Assembly: GCA_030606335.1 (NCBI GenBank)
Contig: JAUWGP010000030.1
Coordinates: forward strand, 1 to 33,906
Direction of reading: 5' to 3'
Length of the DNA: 33,906 nt
From: Caldifarciminota bacterium
Lineage (GTDB): Bacteria; Hydrothermota; UBA3073
Part shown: piece after piece, positions 8,021-15,255 of the stretch
Numbering within the stretch: the first letter of the stretch is position 1
Layout of the letters: every line of letters begins with the position of its first letter
Program-made: the position numbers and the translations under genes
The notes under the pieces: model-generated
Seen by the model: the letters and a program-made list of their open reading frames with translations, nothing else
Database searches by the model: none
What the model was told of the DNA's origin: nothing

Positions 8021-8154
8021 ACTACCAACCTTTTTCTTCCTTTTGCTCTTCTTCTCTTTAATATTTCTCTACCATCTTTCGTTGAACTTCTCTTCCTGAA
8101 CCCATGTTTGTGATGACGCTTAATTCTCGATGGTTGATATGTCCTCTTCGGCAT
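8017..8154 (-). CDS. rpmH: 50S ribosomal protein L34
   Basis: L34 is a very small basic protein of the large ribosomal subunit. The 45 residues read [19 protein letters not shown], then [19 protein letters not shown] and GRKRLVV, a textbook L34 sequence. The ATG at 8154 and the TGA ending at 8017 fix both ends, and the stop overlaps the yidD start (ATGA), so the two are surely co-translated. rnpA, the usual partner encoding the RNase P protein, is missing: no overlapping frame of suitable length is seen. The leader upstream (8155-8510) is AT-rich and lacks a clear promoter. Confidence 0.97.
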   Translation of the reverse strand: MPKRTYQPSRIKRHHKHGFRKRSSTKDGREILKRRRAKGRKRLVV

Positions 8155-8510
8155 TAAAACCCCCAGTTGTTAGTAATCAGTTATCGGTGATCAGTTGTCC
8201 AAAATTGGCAATATTTTACATTTCTCGTTTAACGTTGTCGATACTGGTATCGATGCTCGATGTTTTGATGCTCGAAGCTTGTTATGTCTTTTTCCAGTTT
8301 CAAGCTTCCTGCTTCCAGTTTCGTTACGAGTTTCGCTACCGTTTACCCTTTTAAATAACTTAACAATAAACACCAAAACTCTACAGTAAGTGCTTCTATT
8401 TAACGGGGTGAACCCAACTTCGAAACCTTTCTCGTTTATCTATAATTAGATATTAGAAATTAGATATTTAATTTTTGATACTTAATCTTTGATTTTTAAT
8501 CTATCTATCC
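8155..8510. other. Intergenic region between tRNA-Arg and rpmH
   Basis: 356 bp without a gene. There are short direct repeats (GATGCTCGA twice near 8252-8275) and AT-rich 'ttagatattt/ttgatactta' repeats at 8445-8500. I found no DnaA-box cluster and no clear sigma-70 promoter. Confidence 0.5.
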
Positions 8511-8584
8511 TACCCCCAGTCCGACTCGAACGGACAACCTACTGGTTCGTAGCCAGTTGCTCTATCCAGTTGAGCTATGGGGGC
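8511..8584 (-). tRNA. tRNA-Arg (anticodon ACG)
   Basis: 74 nt forming a full cloverleaf: acceptor GCCCCCA/TGGGGGT (first pair G-U), D stem GCTC/GAGC, anticodon stem ACTGG/CCAGT with loop CTACGAA (anticodon ACG), T stem GTCCG/CGGAC with loop TTCGAGT, discriminator A. CCA is not encoded. Confidence 0.96.
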
Positions 8585-8608
8585 GAGAATTACTAATAGT
8601 CAATAAAT

Positions 8609-8652
8609 TAACAGTTTACTCAGTTCTTTGAGTTTACTCAGTTTGTTGAGTT
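8609..8652. repeat. Left inverted arm of 9-mer repeats flanking the IVS-type gene
   Basis: Units such as TTGAGTTTA and CAGTTTGTT. It is the approximate reverse complement (about 80% over 30 bp) of the arm at 9080-9127 on the other side of the four-helix-bundle gene. Confidence 0.65.
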
Positions 8653-9072
8653 TTCTTGAATGACTTTATTTTAGATGTTAAGTAGCTTATCAGTCCTGAG
8701 TCAATTTTAGAAACTTTCTCCGATTGATTGTATATACTTTCAAAGGTCTCTTTTGGTATATAATTTTGATCTAAAGCCACATAATAAATACTTTGTATTT
8801 CAGCAGCAGAAGATTTGGATATAAAAAGAAATTGAATAAATTCTTTATTCGAGTGTCGAGAAAAACCCTCAGCTATGTTTGACATGGTAGAAACAGCTGC
8901 TGCGGTTGCTTGGTCTCTAAGTCTGTAATCCCTTTTAAAATTTTCATTCCTGTTTATAGAATTATAAACCATCCGAACGAGAATCCTTGCCTCCTTCTTC
9001 ACCCTGTGGAATATCCATTCATTTATTCCACAGGGCAAGGCATTCAAGCTCTTCAAATCTTTTAACTGTCAT
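8634..9072 (-). pseudogene. Four-helix-bundle protein (23S rRNA intervening-sequence type), broken by a palindrome
   Basis: Proteins of this family (TIGR02436/IVP type) are encoded within 23S rRNA intervening sequences and at many other loci; their role is not settled. The body is typical: 'FKRDYRLRDQATAAAVSTMSNIAEGFSRHSNKEFIQFLFISKSSAAEIQS'. The expected family start is FEDLxxWxKAR. The natural ATG at 9072 gives MTVKRFEELECLALWNK and then a stop. The rest of the gene is in the +1 frame, where it resumes at KKEARILVRMVYNSI. Between the two parts lies a perfect 12-bp hairpin at 9002-9035 (palindrome C1), so an inserted palindrome seems to have split the gene. Translation from an internal TTG near 9056 would give 140 residues with a foreign N-terminus. 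The gene lies between two tRNA genes and inside inverted 9-mer arms. Confidence 0.85.
9002..9035. repeat. Palindrome C1, inserted in the four-helix-bundle gene
   Basis: Perfect 12-bp arms CCCTGTGGAATA/TATTCCACAGGG around a 10-nt loop. It is a member of the CCCTGT...AC(N)GGG family, and on the minus strand has the flanks 'cttg...tga'. Confidence 0.85.
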
Positions 9073-9079
9073 TTATTCC

Positions 9080-9127
9080 CCAACAAACTCAATAAACCCA
9101 ACAAACTCAATAAACTCAATCAACTCA
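9080..9127. repeat. Right inverted arm of 9-mer repeats
   Basis: Repeats of CAACAAACTCAATAAAC units, complementary to the arm at 8609-8652. The two arms could pair in RNA and enclose the four-helix-bundle gene. Confidence 0.65.
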
Positions 9128-9132
9128 AATTA

Positions 9133-9206
9133 TACGCCGCCTGGGAATCGAACCCAGAACCCACGGATTAAGAGTCCGTTGCTCTCCCTAGTTGAGCTAG
9201 CGGCGC
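9133..9206 (-). tRNA. tRNA-Lys (anticodon CTT)
   Basis: 74 nt: acceptor GCGCCGC/GCGGCGT (first pair G-U), D stem GCTC/GAGC, anticodon stem ACGGA/TCCGT with loop CTCTTAA (anticodon CTT), T stem CTGGG/CCCAG with loop TTCGATT, discriminator A. CCA is not encoded. It lies about 50 bp downstream of a strong promoter. Confidence 0.96.
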
Positions 9207-9265
9207 ATTAGAAATATTTATTTAAACAATTTTACTCGATGATTAGTGTATATTTCGACGCTGTT

Positions 9266-9294
9266 ATTATAACACGAACTCCTAAAAATGTCAA
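9266..9294 (-). promoter_or_regulatory. Sigma-70 promoter of tRNA-Lys
   Basis: TTGACA, 17-bp spacer, TATAAT on the minus strand: a consensus match about 60 bp before tRNA-Lys. It is followed upstream by an A/T tract and 'AATCCGCTGATT', as at the other promoters here. Confidence 0.88.
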
Positions 9295-9411
9295 GAAAAA
9301 AAATCAGCGGATTAAATAGATGTTTTCAGCAGATTAACCAAATTAAACTGATTTCAAAGAAAATATTTAATTTGTCTTATTTAATCCGATGACTTACTGA
9401 AAAATTACATA

Positions 9412-9431
9412 CCTACCTATTGTCAGGCAGG
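9412..9431. repeat. Palindrome B2 (CCTACCT...AGGCAGG)
   Basis: 7-bp arms with one mismatch and a 6-nt loop, lying inside 'cagcggatt' repeat text. Related to B3 at 20628-20667. Confidence 0.5.
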
Positions 9432-9454
9432 GATTTAGCGGATTCAGCAGATTA

Positions 9455-9500
9455 TATAAAAAGGGACAGGTTAGAAAAAAGTAGCCTGTCCCCTTTTTAC
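9455..9500 (-). terminator. Terminator / REP-like hairpin after the C25 protease gene
   Basis: GGGACAGG (9463-9470) pairs with CCTGTCCC (9485-9492); an A-run and a T-run flank the stem, so it could stop transcription in both directions. GTAG lies beside the right arm, as in REP elements. Confidence 0.75.
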
Positions 9501-9593
9501 CAATTCTCTCTTCCCCGTTTCTCCGTCTACCTTTCTCGCACTACGCTTTACGCCCGACGCTTCCCCATTCCCAGATTCTTAGTCAGTAAAGTT

Positions 9594-11756
9594 CTACCTG
9601 AATAGTATTAGTTTTTCCTTCCCTATATGATTGCCATCGAGTTCGACCTTTAGAAAATATATTCCATTTTGCAAGTTTTTCAATTGTAGCACATGACGAC
9701 CCTCAATCCACTGAACAGGTCCGTTGTGATACACTAACCTTCCACTTATATCATATACATCCAGTTCAATCATCCTCCTCTTTGAGAAATTAAGATGAAT
9801 CGTTACCTCTCCAAATGATGGGTTGGGGTATAATGAAAAAGAAGGAGAATATGTAATTTGCTGGGAATCTTCAATACCAAGAATCGCACCGAACTGGTGT
9901 AGTCCAGGGTCACCATAGAGGTTAAATACATATGCATTAATCCATAAACCTGTCGAATCCATAAAATCATTTCGTGCAAGGTCATACGCATTGCAGACGA
10001 TACCTTTACTCGAGGTTATATCTTTCATCAATCTATAAAAAAAGTGATATGCTACACCCCCAAGATCTGATAAAGAAACCCATACAACCCTTGAGCCACA
10101 AATCACAGCTGAGGAACCATGATGTAAGAGATGAGCACCAAGTCCATACTCTTCAGGTTTACCACACAAGCATGATCTGAGGAATGTTGTGGCTGGAAAG
10201 TCATTGTCCAACTGATAGACATCACTTGATTGCAAACAGATAGGCCACTGAAACTCATTATTCTCTCCAATACTATCCCCATCGTCCCATACCCATATTT
10301 TTCTTGCATAACCACCAGTCCCTCCGTGATTATACTCATATACAATCCCTTTTCCATTCCAATAAGAAATCATACTGGCATGCGTAAGAGAATCAGTGCA
10401 TGGGTATGGGCTTGCTCTCAATCCCGCTTTCTCATACAGGAAAACAGCATTTGCTCTTTCTATTACCGAATCTTCCATAAGCCTTTCCATTTCATCTGCA
10501 CCATCAATCCTCGGATAAGTACTATAATTCTCACTTTCAAAAAATATCATACCACCTGCGAGTAGCGAAGCAGTTTTGTATGATAAATCAGTATTGCAAT
10601 CAAAGACTATCGTTTTCTCACATATATCTTCTATAGTACCTGAAGTACTGATAGGGATCCTTCCTACATGAATGTCAGCATAGTAATCTGGATTGTCATC
10701 TCCGTAAGGCTCAAGGTCTTGATTGAAAACCTCACCATAGTAATTATCCCCATCACTATTCCAGGAAAGGCTGTCAGGGTCAGTTAATTCTGCATAATAG
10801 AGGTCGCTCGGTATCGGAGAAATGTCAGGGTCATTATGTGGACTATCAGGGTCATTATTAAATGGAACCATTTGACGCATGGGTACTTGCGATATATCCC
10901 CCACAAATAAAACATACTCAATGTCGGTCATATTTTCTCTTAAATAGTTTCTTATCTTTTGCTCAAGATCATCACCTGTTACATTCAATTCAATGTATTC
11001 TGTTGTAACAACATTCACATCATATCCCTGACTTTGCTTATATATAACGAGGGCATCAATTGAACTCTCAAGCGAAGATGGAATTATTATTGTGTACCCG
11101 TTTGCTCTGCTGGGATTTGTAGTTTTATACCATCGCTGTGCATCTTTCCAGTTGTACATAGTCTCTTTCGCTATTTCATCATAAGTAACATCGTTCATCA
11201 GACCCTTCCAGAACTTTTCCCTTTCGGTTTCAGGAGCTGGCATTCTGTATTGTATCTCGACCGTAATAGCCGATGTATAAAAGAGTTTCCTGGAGATTGG
11301 TTTGTAAGCAAAGGGATAACAGACAATATTAACCAGAGTGTACTTCCTGAGACCACCTTTTGATAGCAAAGTTCCATAAGTCTCTGGATACAATTTATCA
11401 GAGGAATAGTATTTATTCTTTATCTTTTTATAAGACTCCCAGATTCTGGCAACTGCATTCGGTTTGTATGAAATTGGTAACGCTAGTTCCATAGGAGGGA
11501 TTGTGAACTCCCCCAATTCATTTCTTATTCCATGAAATTTTACAGATTCGAAGAGTGCTCCAGGAGGAAGAGCGACGGTTAACTTCATACAGGGTAACTT
11601 TGGAGCACCAGGTGTGTGGATATATACTCCATTTTTCATGATGATAGTTTCATTGGAGATAGAGTATTCTGGTATCGGCACATCTACAATAAGTACATCC
11701 GCCCTTCCGGAAACAATAAAAAACAAAATAAAAAATAACATAAGGTAAACCCGCAT
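9594..11756 (-). CDS. Secreted C25 family (gingipain-type) cysteine protease with sorting domain
   Basis: A predicted cell-surface or secreted cysteine endopeptidase. The 720-residue protein has a signal peptide (residues 1 to about 19, cleavage near GRA-D) and a propeptide-like beta-rich region to about 210. The C25 catalytic domain then starts at 'GYTIIIPSSLESSIDALVIYKQSQGYDVNVV', with 'YVLFVGDISQVP' and 'YYADIHVGRIPIST'. The catalytic His is near 477 (YEYNHGGTGG) and the Cys is at 529 or 531 (FLRSCLCG). From about 640 a T9SS type-A-like sorting domain follows: 'YPNPSFGEVTIHL', 'VYDISGRLV' and a final 'KLILFR'. ATG 11756 is chosen because AGGAGG lies just upstream; an in-frame GTG two codons earlier overlaps that site. 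No good promoter is seen in the palindrome-rich leader. Confidence 0.9.
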   Translation of the reverse strand: MRVYLMLFFILFFIVSGRADVLIVDVPIPEYSISNETIIMKNGVYIHTPGAPKLPCMKLTVALPPGALFESVKFHGIRNELGEFTIPPMELALPISYKPNAVARIWESYKKIKNKYYSSDKLYPETYGTLLSKGGLRKYTLVNIVCYPFAYKPISRKLFYTSAITVEIQYRMPAPETEREKFWKGLMNDVTYDEIAKETMYNWKDAQRWYKTTNPSRANGYTIIIPSSLESSIDALVIYKQSQGYDVNVVTTEYIELNVTGDDLEQKIRNYLRENMTDIEYVLFVGDISQVPMRQMVPFNNDPDSPHNDPDISPIPSDLYYAELTDPDSLSWNSDGDNYYGEVFNQDLEPYGDDNPDYYADIHVGRIPISTSGTIEDICEKTIVFDCNTDLSYKTASLLAGGMIFFESENYSTYPRIDGADEMERLMEDSVIERANAVFLYEKAGLRASPYPCTDSLTHASMISYWNGKGIVYEYNHGGTGGYARKIWVWDDGDSIGENNEFQWPICLQSSDVYQLDNDFPATTFLRSCLCGKPEEYGLGAHLLHHGSSAVICGSRVVWVSLSDLGGVAYHFFYRLMKDITSSKGIVCNAYDLARNDFMDSTGLWINAYVFNLYGDPGLHQFGAILGIEDSQQITYSPSFSLYPNPSFGEVTIHLNFSKRRMIELDVYDISGRLVYHNGPVQWIEGRHVLQLKNLQNGIYFLKVELDGNHIGKEKLILFR

Positions 11757-11935
11757 AATCACCTCCTATTTCTTATTTCTGGATTTGATCCCGATTTCCA
11801 TTCTCTCTCCTTTCTCTTCCATCTTCGCCCTACGCTTTACGCTCTTCACCGTTACACCTATTTTCCGTCTCCCTTTTTACTTTTTCCTTGTTATTCCTCT
11901 CTCTCTTGCATCTTCGTCCTATTTATCCCGCTTGC

Positions 11936-11964
11936 CCCGTGAAATGAGTATCTATTTCATCGGG
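11936..11964. repeat. Palindrome C2
   Basis: Arms CCCGTGAAAT/ATTTCATCGGG with one bulge and an 8-nt loop. Family C, right flank TG. Confidence 0.7.
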
Positions 11965-11970
11965 TGCCTG

Positions 11971-11993
11971 CCCTGTAGTAACAATGTACGGGG
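11971..11993. repeat. Palindrome C3
   Basis: Arms CCCTGTA/TACGGGG with one T-G pair and a 9-nt loop. Family C; left flank 'gcctg', right flank 'tgg'. Confidence 0.65.
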
Positions 11994-12007
11994 TGGAATG
12001 TGACCTG

Positions 12008-12052
12008 CCCTGTGGAAGCAGAGCTATTCAATAGGGTAACTATTCCACTGGG
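12008..12052. repeat. Palindrome C4
   Basis: Arms CCCTGTGGAA/TTCCACTGGG around a 25-nt interior that itself contains the small hairpin CTATTCAATAG. Family C. Confidence 0.7.
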
Positions 12053-12126
12053 ACGCTTTACACTCTTCACCGTTTCACCCTTTCTCCATTTCTCCCCATA
12101 CGCCCTACACACTACGCCTTATTTAT

Positions 12127-12156
12127 CCTGTAGAATTAACTATCTATTCTACTGGG
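12127..12156. repeat. Palindrome C5
   Basis: Arms CCTGTAGAAT/ATTCTACTGG with one T-T mismatch and a 9-nt loop. Family C, followed by GACGCTCTTCC as is C4 in part. Confidence 0.7.
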
Positions 12157-12233
12157 ACGCTCTTCCCTCATCCCCGTTTCACCCATTCACCGATTCTTAG
12201 ATAGTGTCTGTCCCCTTTTTTGTTTCTATTCCT

Positions 12234-13373
12234 TTATTTCAACAACAACATCCTTCTGGTTTTATTAAACGAGCCTGCCTTCAATCGATACATATAGAAA
12301 CCACCTGAGACATTTACTCCTTTCTCATCTCTACCATCCCAGACAACAGAATATTCTCCTGGTTGTTTTTCGCCATTTACCAATGTCCGTACTAACCTTC
12401 CCAACTCATCATAAATGGTAATCTGCACTACATCTGATGTTCTGATTTCATAGCGTATAGTCGTAGATGAATTAAACGGATTAGGGAAATTTACATATAA
12501 TATATAATCATCTGGCAGAACCTGACCTTCTTCAACCGATATCCCACCACCTACATCGATCTGAAATATTGTTGCCGCTTGCCAGGATAACACCCAGATA
12601 TACTGTCCATCCCATGCCAAATCCCTTGGATTGGTATGAGGAGATCTAACCATCCGTATGATTGTTCCGTCTGAAGGGTCAATTTGATACAAACTATCAG
12701 TATTAAAATCATCGCTCCATAGGTATTGACTATCCCAGGTTAATCCTATTGAACCATCTCCTGGAGCAGGAATTGAATCTAAAACCTGACCGTCTGAAGG
12801 GTCGACCTTATATATCATTTTTGTATAAAAATCGTCAATCCATAAATATTGTCCGTCATAGGTTATTCCATGCGGCCAGGCACCATGAGGAGTAAACGAA
12901 TGAATTACTGTTCCATCTGAGGGGTTCAATTTATAAATTTTATTTGGTTCTGATGGACCACCTCCATTGTCTGAAGCCCATAAATTAGTTCCATCCCATG
13001 CTAGACCTTCAATATAATCTCCAGGTGTAGTAAATGAACTTATTACTGCTCCATCTACAGTACTTACCTCATATATTAAGTCTGTCTGATAATCTGATAC
13101 CCATAAATTGGTCCCATCATAGGTTAATCCCTGACATCTGGAACCAGGGGCTGGTACTGTATGAAAAATATCACCGGTATCTTTATCAGTTGATATATCG
13201 GGAATTACAACTATTTTATCTGTGGTGGCTCTATAATCGATCCTTCCATCAAGATCTATATCCTCTTGATATGAGTCCTGTGCATAGGTAAGGTTGTGAC
13301 TCAGAGTCAGGGTAACCAAAGCCAATAATACCAGGCACAACCCACTTCTTCTCATAAGACTACCACATTCCAT
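12234..13373 (-). CDS. Exported beta-propeller protein with C-terminal sorting domain
   Basis: A 379-residue exported protein of unknown ligand. The signal peptide covers about residues 8-31 (cleavage near TYA-Q). Five to six blades of about 45 residues follow, each with 'GLTYDGTNLWVSDYQTDLIYEVSTVDGAVI'-type sequence (W-DGxxLW-x-D...IYxxDPSDGxVI). This is the pattern of SMP-30/NHL or glutamine-cyclotransferase-like propellers. A short 'DIDLDGRIDYR' Ca2+-binding-like stretch precedes the blades. The last 85 residues form the T9SS/FlgD-like sorting domain ('YVNFPNPFNSSTTIRYEI', 'IYDELGRLVRTLV', 'WDGRDEKGVNVSGGFYMYRL', 'KTRRMLLLK'). AGGAGGGAAGT just before the ATG at 13373 supports this start. 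It has its own promoter at 13454-13482. Confidence 0.85.
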   Translation of the reverse strand: MECGSLMRRSGLCLVLLALVTLTLSHNLTYAQDSYQEDIDLDGRIDYRATTDKIVVIPDISTDKDTGDIFHTVPAPGSRCQGLTYDGTNLWVSDYQTDLIYEVSTVDGAVISSFTTPGDYIEGLAWDGTNLWASDNGGGPSEPNKIYKLNPSDGTVIHSFTPHGAWPHGITYDGQYLWIDDFYTKMIYKVDPSDGQVLDSIPAPGDGSIGLTWDSQYLWSDDFNTDSLYQIDPSDGTIIRMVRSPHTNPRDLAWDGQYIWVLSWQAATIFQIDVGGGISVEEGQVLPDDYILYVNFPNPFNSSTTIRYEIRTSDVVQITIYDELGRLVRTLVNGEKQPGEYSVVWDGRDEKGVNVSGGFYMYRLKAGSFNKTRRMLLLK

Positions 13374-13453
13374 ACTTCCCTCCTCTTTGGTTGAAGATTT
13401 TTTAAATATTTAAATAAAAAACATACTGGCTGGCTAAGATAACAGGACTTCCT

Positions 13454-13482
13454 ATTATAACACGAACCCATATAAAAGTCAA
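13454..13482 (-). promoter_or_regulatory. Sigma-70 promoter of the beta-propeller gene
   Basis: TTGACT, 17-bp spacer, TATAAT on the minus strand; about 75 bp of leader to the ATG at 13373. It lies just after the truncated Mut7-C gene. Confidence 0.82.
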
Positions 13483-13512
13483 GAAAATATTAAGAGCAAA
13501 ACAAAAGGTATG

Positions 13513-14130
13513 TTATTGGTTTTCTCTAATAGATAGGTTTTTATCAGGAAAGAGATTTATTTTCGAGTAGAGGTCGAAATAATCAATTACTTCATTAAGT
13601 TGCTTTTCTGGACTTATAGACCTGATGCAATAACCATGTGTAACTTCTCTATTTTTTAGAATTTCAGGATTTTGAGTTAAAATAATACGTCCTTCCCTCA
13701 CTGCAATTTTAATAATCTCATTATTTTTGTAACACTCCCGATAAAATGTATCAAGACCAATTTTCTGGAGATAACCAGTTAATTTCTCGAGATGACTATT
13801 CAGGATAAATTTCGGCTTACGTATAGGTTTCTTTCTCAGATGTGTAACATTTGAGATATCTAAAGTTTCAAAAACTGGATATATAGAGACTATATCACCA
13901 TCCTTAAGACTATAAGAAAATTCCACAGATTTACTGTTCACAAGAATAAGGTCGATCTCGGCGTGCGGAATTCCTATAGATTCTATAACATCTTTAACTG
14001 AAGGATTTCCCTTAAAATTATAAGCGAAAAAGACCTTCTTTTTTTCTTCAGGAAGATAATCATTAAGTTCTTCATAAAAACGAAAGACCGCCTTGCTTGA
14101 TTTCTTCATCATGATTTTATTTAATTGCAT
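13513..14130 (-). CDS. Mut7-C ubiquitin-like/RNase-fold protein, C-terminally short and with lost acidic residues
   Basis: Mut7-C proteins carry an N-terminal ubiquitin-like beta-grasp domain and a PIN-like RNase domain that ends in a zinc-binding CxxC segment. This 205-residue product shows the beta-grasp part (about 15-95, 'VFFAYNFKGNPSVKDVIESIGIPHAEIDLILVN') and the RNase part ('KFILNSHLEKLTGYLQKIGLDTFYRE', 'IKIAVREGRIILTQNPEILK', 'VTHGYCIRS'). Three acidic positions usual in the family appear as Asn: FLVD is FILN, the DDEEL position is NNEII, and LLTRD is ILTQN. The protein stops at 'KINLFPDKNLSIRENQ', where the family normally continues into RCxxCN. It may be a non-catalytic relic. It lies 72 bp downstream of the ABC-transporter ATPase and could share its transcript. 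Confidence 0.75.
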   Translation of the reverse strand: MQLNKIMMKKSSKAVFRFYEELNDYLPEEKKKVFFAYNFKGNPSVKDVIESIGIPHAEIDLILVNSKSVEFSYSLKDGDIVSIYPVFETLDISNVTHLRKKPIRKPKFILNSHLEKLTGYLQKIGLDTFYRECYKNNEIIKIAVREGRIILTQNPEILKNREVTHGYCIRSISPEKQLNEVIDYFDLYSKINLFPDKNLSIRENQ

Positions 14131-14202
14131 GGTTTTTTAAGTGAAAAAGTCAAATGGTTGTGCTAATTTCATTATTATACTACATCTCGAACCCTGTTGG
14201 TA

Positions 14203-15255
14203 TCAGGATAAGATTTTGCATTTACTAATGGGTAAATATACTTTAACCCTATCGCCAATGTTATGTCGAAAAGTGAGGTCTGTTTGAAGTCTTATCTCCA
14301 ATCGTGATGTTAAATCTATCAAGTAATCCATCTTACTACCCAAATATGTCGTTCGTGCAACTGTTCCATCAAATATATTATCTTTTCCCCCTTTCTCATC
14401 TGTCATAAATTCTACATCATTCGGACGAATAAGAACCTGTACCTTTTCTCCTATTTTTATCTCCTTTCTATAGGATAGGGTAAGTATCAGGTTTGAACCA
14501 ATATCCAGACAAAGTGGGTGGGTATTCTTAACTGTTCCCTGAATAATATTAGATAAACCAATAAATGTAGCTACAAAGAACGTTTTTGGTCTTTCAAATA
14601 TCTCCTCAGGTGTCCCGACCTGATGGATTCTTCCATCTTTCATTATTGCTATCTTATCAGACAAAGCAAGAGCCTCTTCCTGATCATGAGTAACGTAAAT
14701 AGCAGTAATCCCCAGTCTCTTATGCAGTTCCTTGATCTCAAATCTCATCTCTTCCCTGAATTTAGCATCAAGGTTAGATAGAGGCTCATCCAATAGTAAT
14801 ATTTTAGGCTGATAAACCAATGCTCGCGCAAGACCGACACGCTGCTGTTGTCCTCCTGAAAGCTGCCTGGGATAATGATTCTCATAACCGGATAATTGTA
14901 CCAAATTCAGAGTTTCATAAATCCGTTCACCTGCCTTCTTTTTACCTATTCCTCTTATTCTCAAAGGGAAGTAGATATTTTCAAAGACAGTCATGTGAGG
15001 AAATAGAGCAAAGTTCTGGAATACCATTCCCACCTTTCTCCTGTTTGGAGGAAGTATTGTCACATTCTTTCCTTCAATAAATATCTCACCCTGATCAAGG
15101 GAACAATGTCCTGTAATACAACGAAGGGTTGTGGTTTTTCCGCATCCACTGGGCCCCAGGAGTGTCATTAGTTCACCCTTATTAACCTTTAAGCAAACCT
15201 CATCATTGGCAATAATATTACCGTATCGTTTAGTAACTCTAATGAGCTCTATCAT
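14203..15255 (-). CDS. ABC importer ATP-binding protein (PotA/FbpC type)
   Basis: This is the cytoplasmic ATPase that powers the importer formed with the next three genes. In 350 residues it has Walker A GPSGCGKTT (34-42), Q-loop Q80, signature LSGGQQQR (132-139), Walker B ILLLDEP (152-158) and the switch His at 190 (VTHDQEEA). After about 235 comes a TOBE-type regulatory domain ('VQVLIRPNDVEF', 'TTYLGSKMDYLIDL'), as in the iron, spermidine/putrescine and thiamine transporter group. Its ATG overlaps the stop of the second permease (ATGA). The substrate cannot be told from this subunit. Confidence 0.93.
   Translation of the reverse strand: MIELIRVTKRYGNIIANDEVCLKVNKGELMTLLGPSGCGKTTTLRCITGHCSLDQGEIFIEGKNVTILPPNRRKVGMVFQNFALFPHMTVFENIYFPLRIRGIGKKKAGERIYETLNLVQLSGYENHYPRQLSGGQQQRVGLARALVYQPKILLLDEPLSNLDAKFREEMRFEIKELHKRLGITAIYVTHDQEEALALSDKIAIMKDGRIHQVGTPEEIFERPKTFFVATFIGLSNIIQGTVKNTHPLCLDIGSNLILTLSYRKEIKIGEKVQVLIRPNDVEFMTDEKGGKDNIFDGTVARTTYLGSKMDYLIDLTSRLEIRLQTDLTFRHNIGDRVKVYLPISKCKILS

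Larger units (their letters stand above)
9207..9593. other. Intergenic region with promoter, palindrome B2 and terminator
   Basis: 387 bp. From right to left it holds a terminator/REP-like hairpin for the C25 protease gene (9463-9492), 'cagcggattaa' repeat text, palindrome B2 (9412-9431) and the tRNA-Lys promoter (9266-9294). No coding region is seen. Confidence 0.6.
11757..12233. repeat. Repeat and palindrome cluster upstream of the C25 protease
   Basis: 477 bp with no gene. Four degenerate copies of text like 'ccctacgctttacgctcttcaccgt' alternate with four different palindromes of family C (11936-11964, 11971-11993, 12008-12052, 12127-12156). The same text occurs near 9530 and 24600. Confidence 0.65.

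Noticed and set aside
8191-8376. 61-codon minus-strand frame upstream of rpmH
   Set aside because: It consists of short direct-repeat text, with no ribosome binding site and no family resemblance.
8017-8510. Replication origin next to rpmH
   Set aside because: rpmH is often near oriC, but I found no dnaA gene, no DnaA-box cluster and no AT-rich 13-mers.
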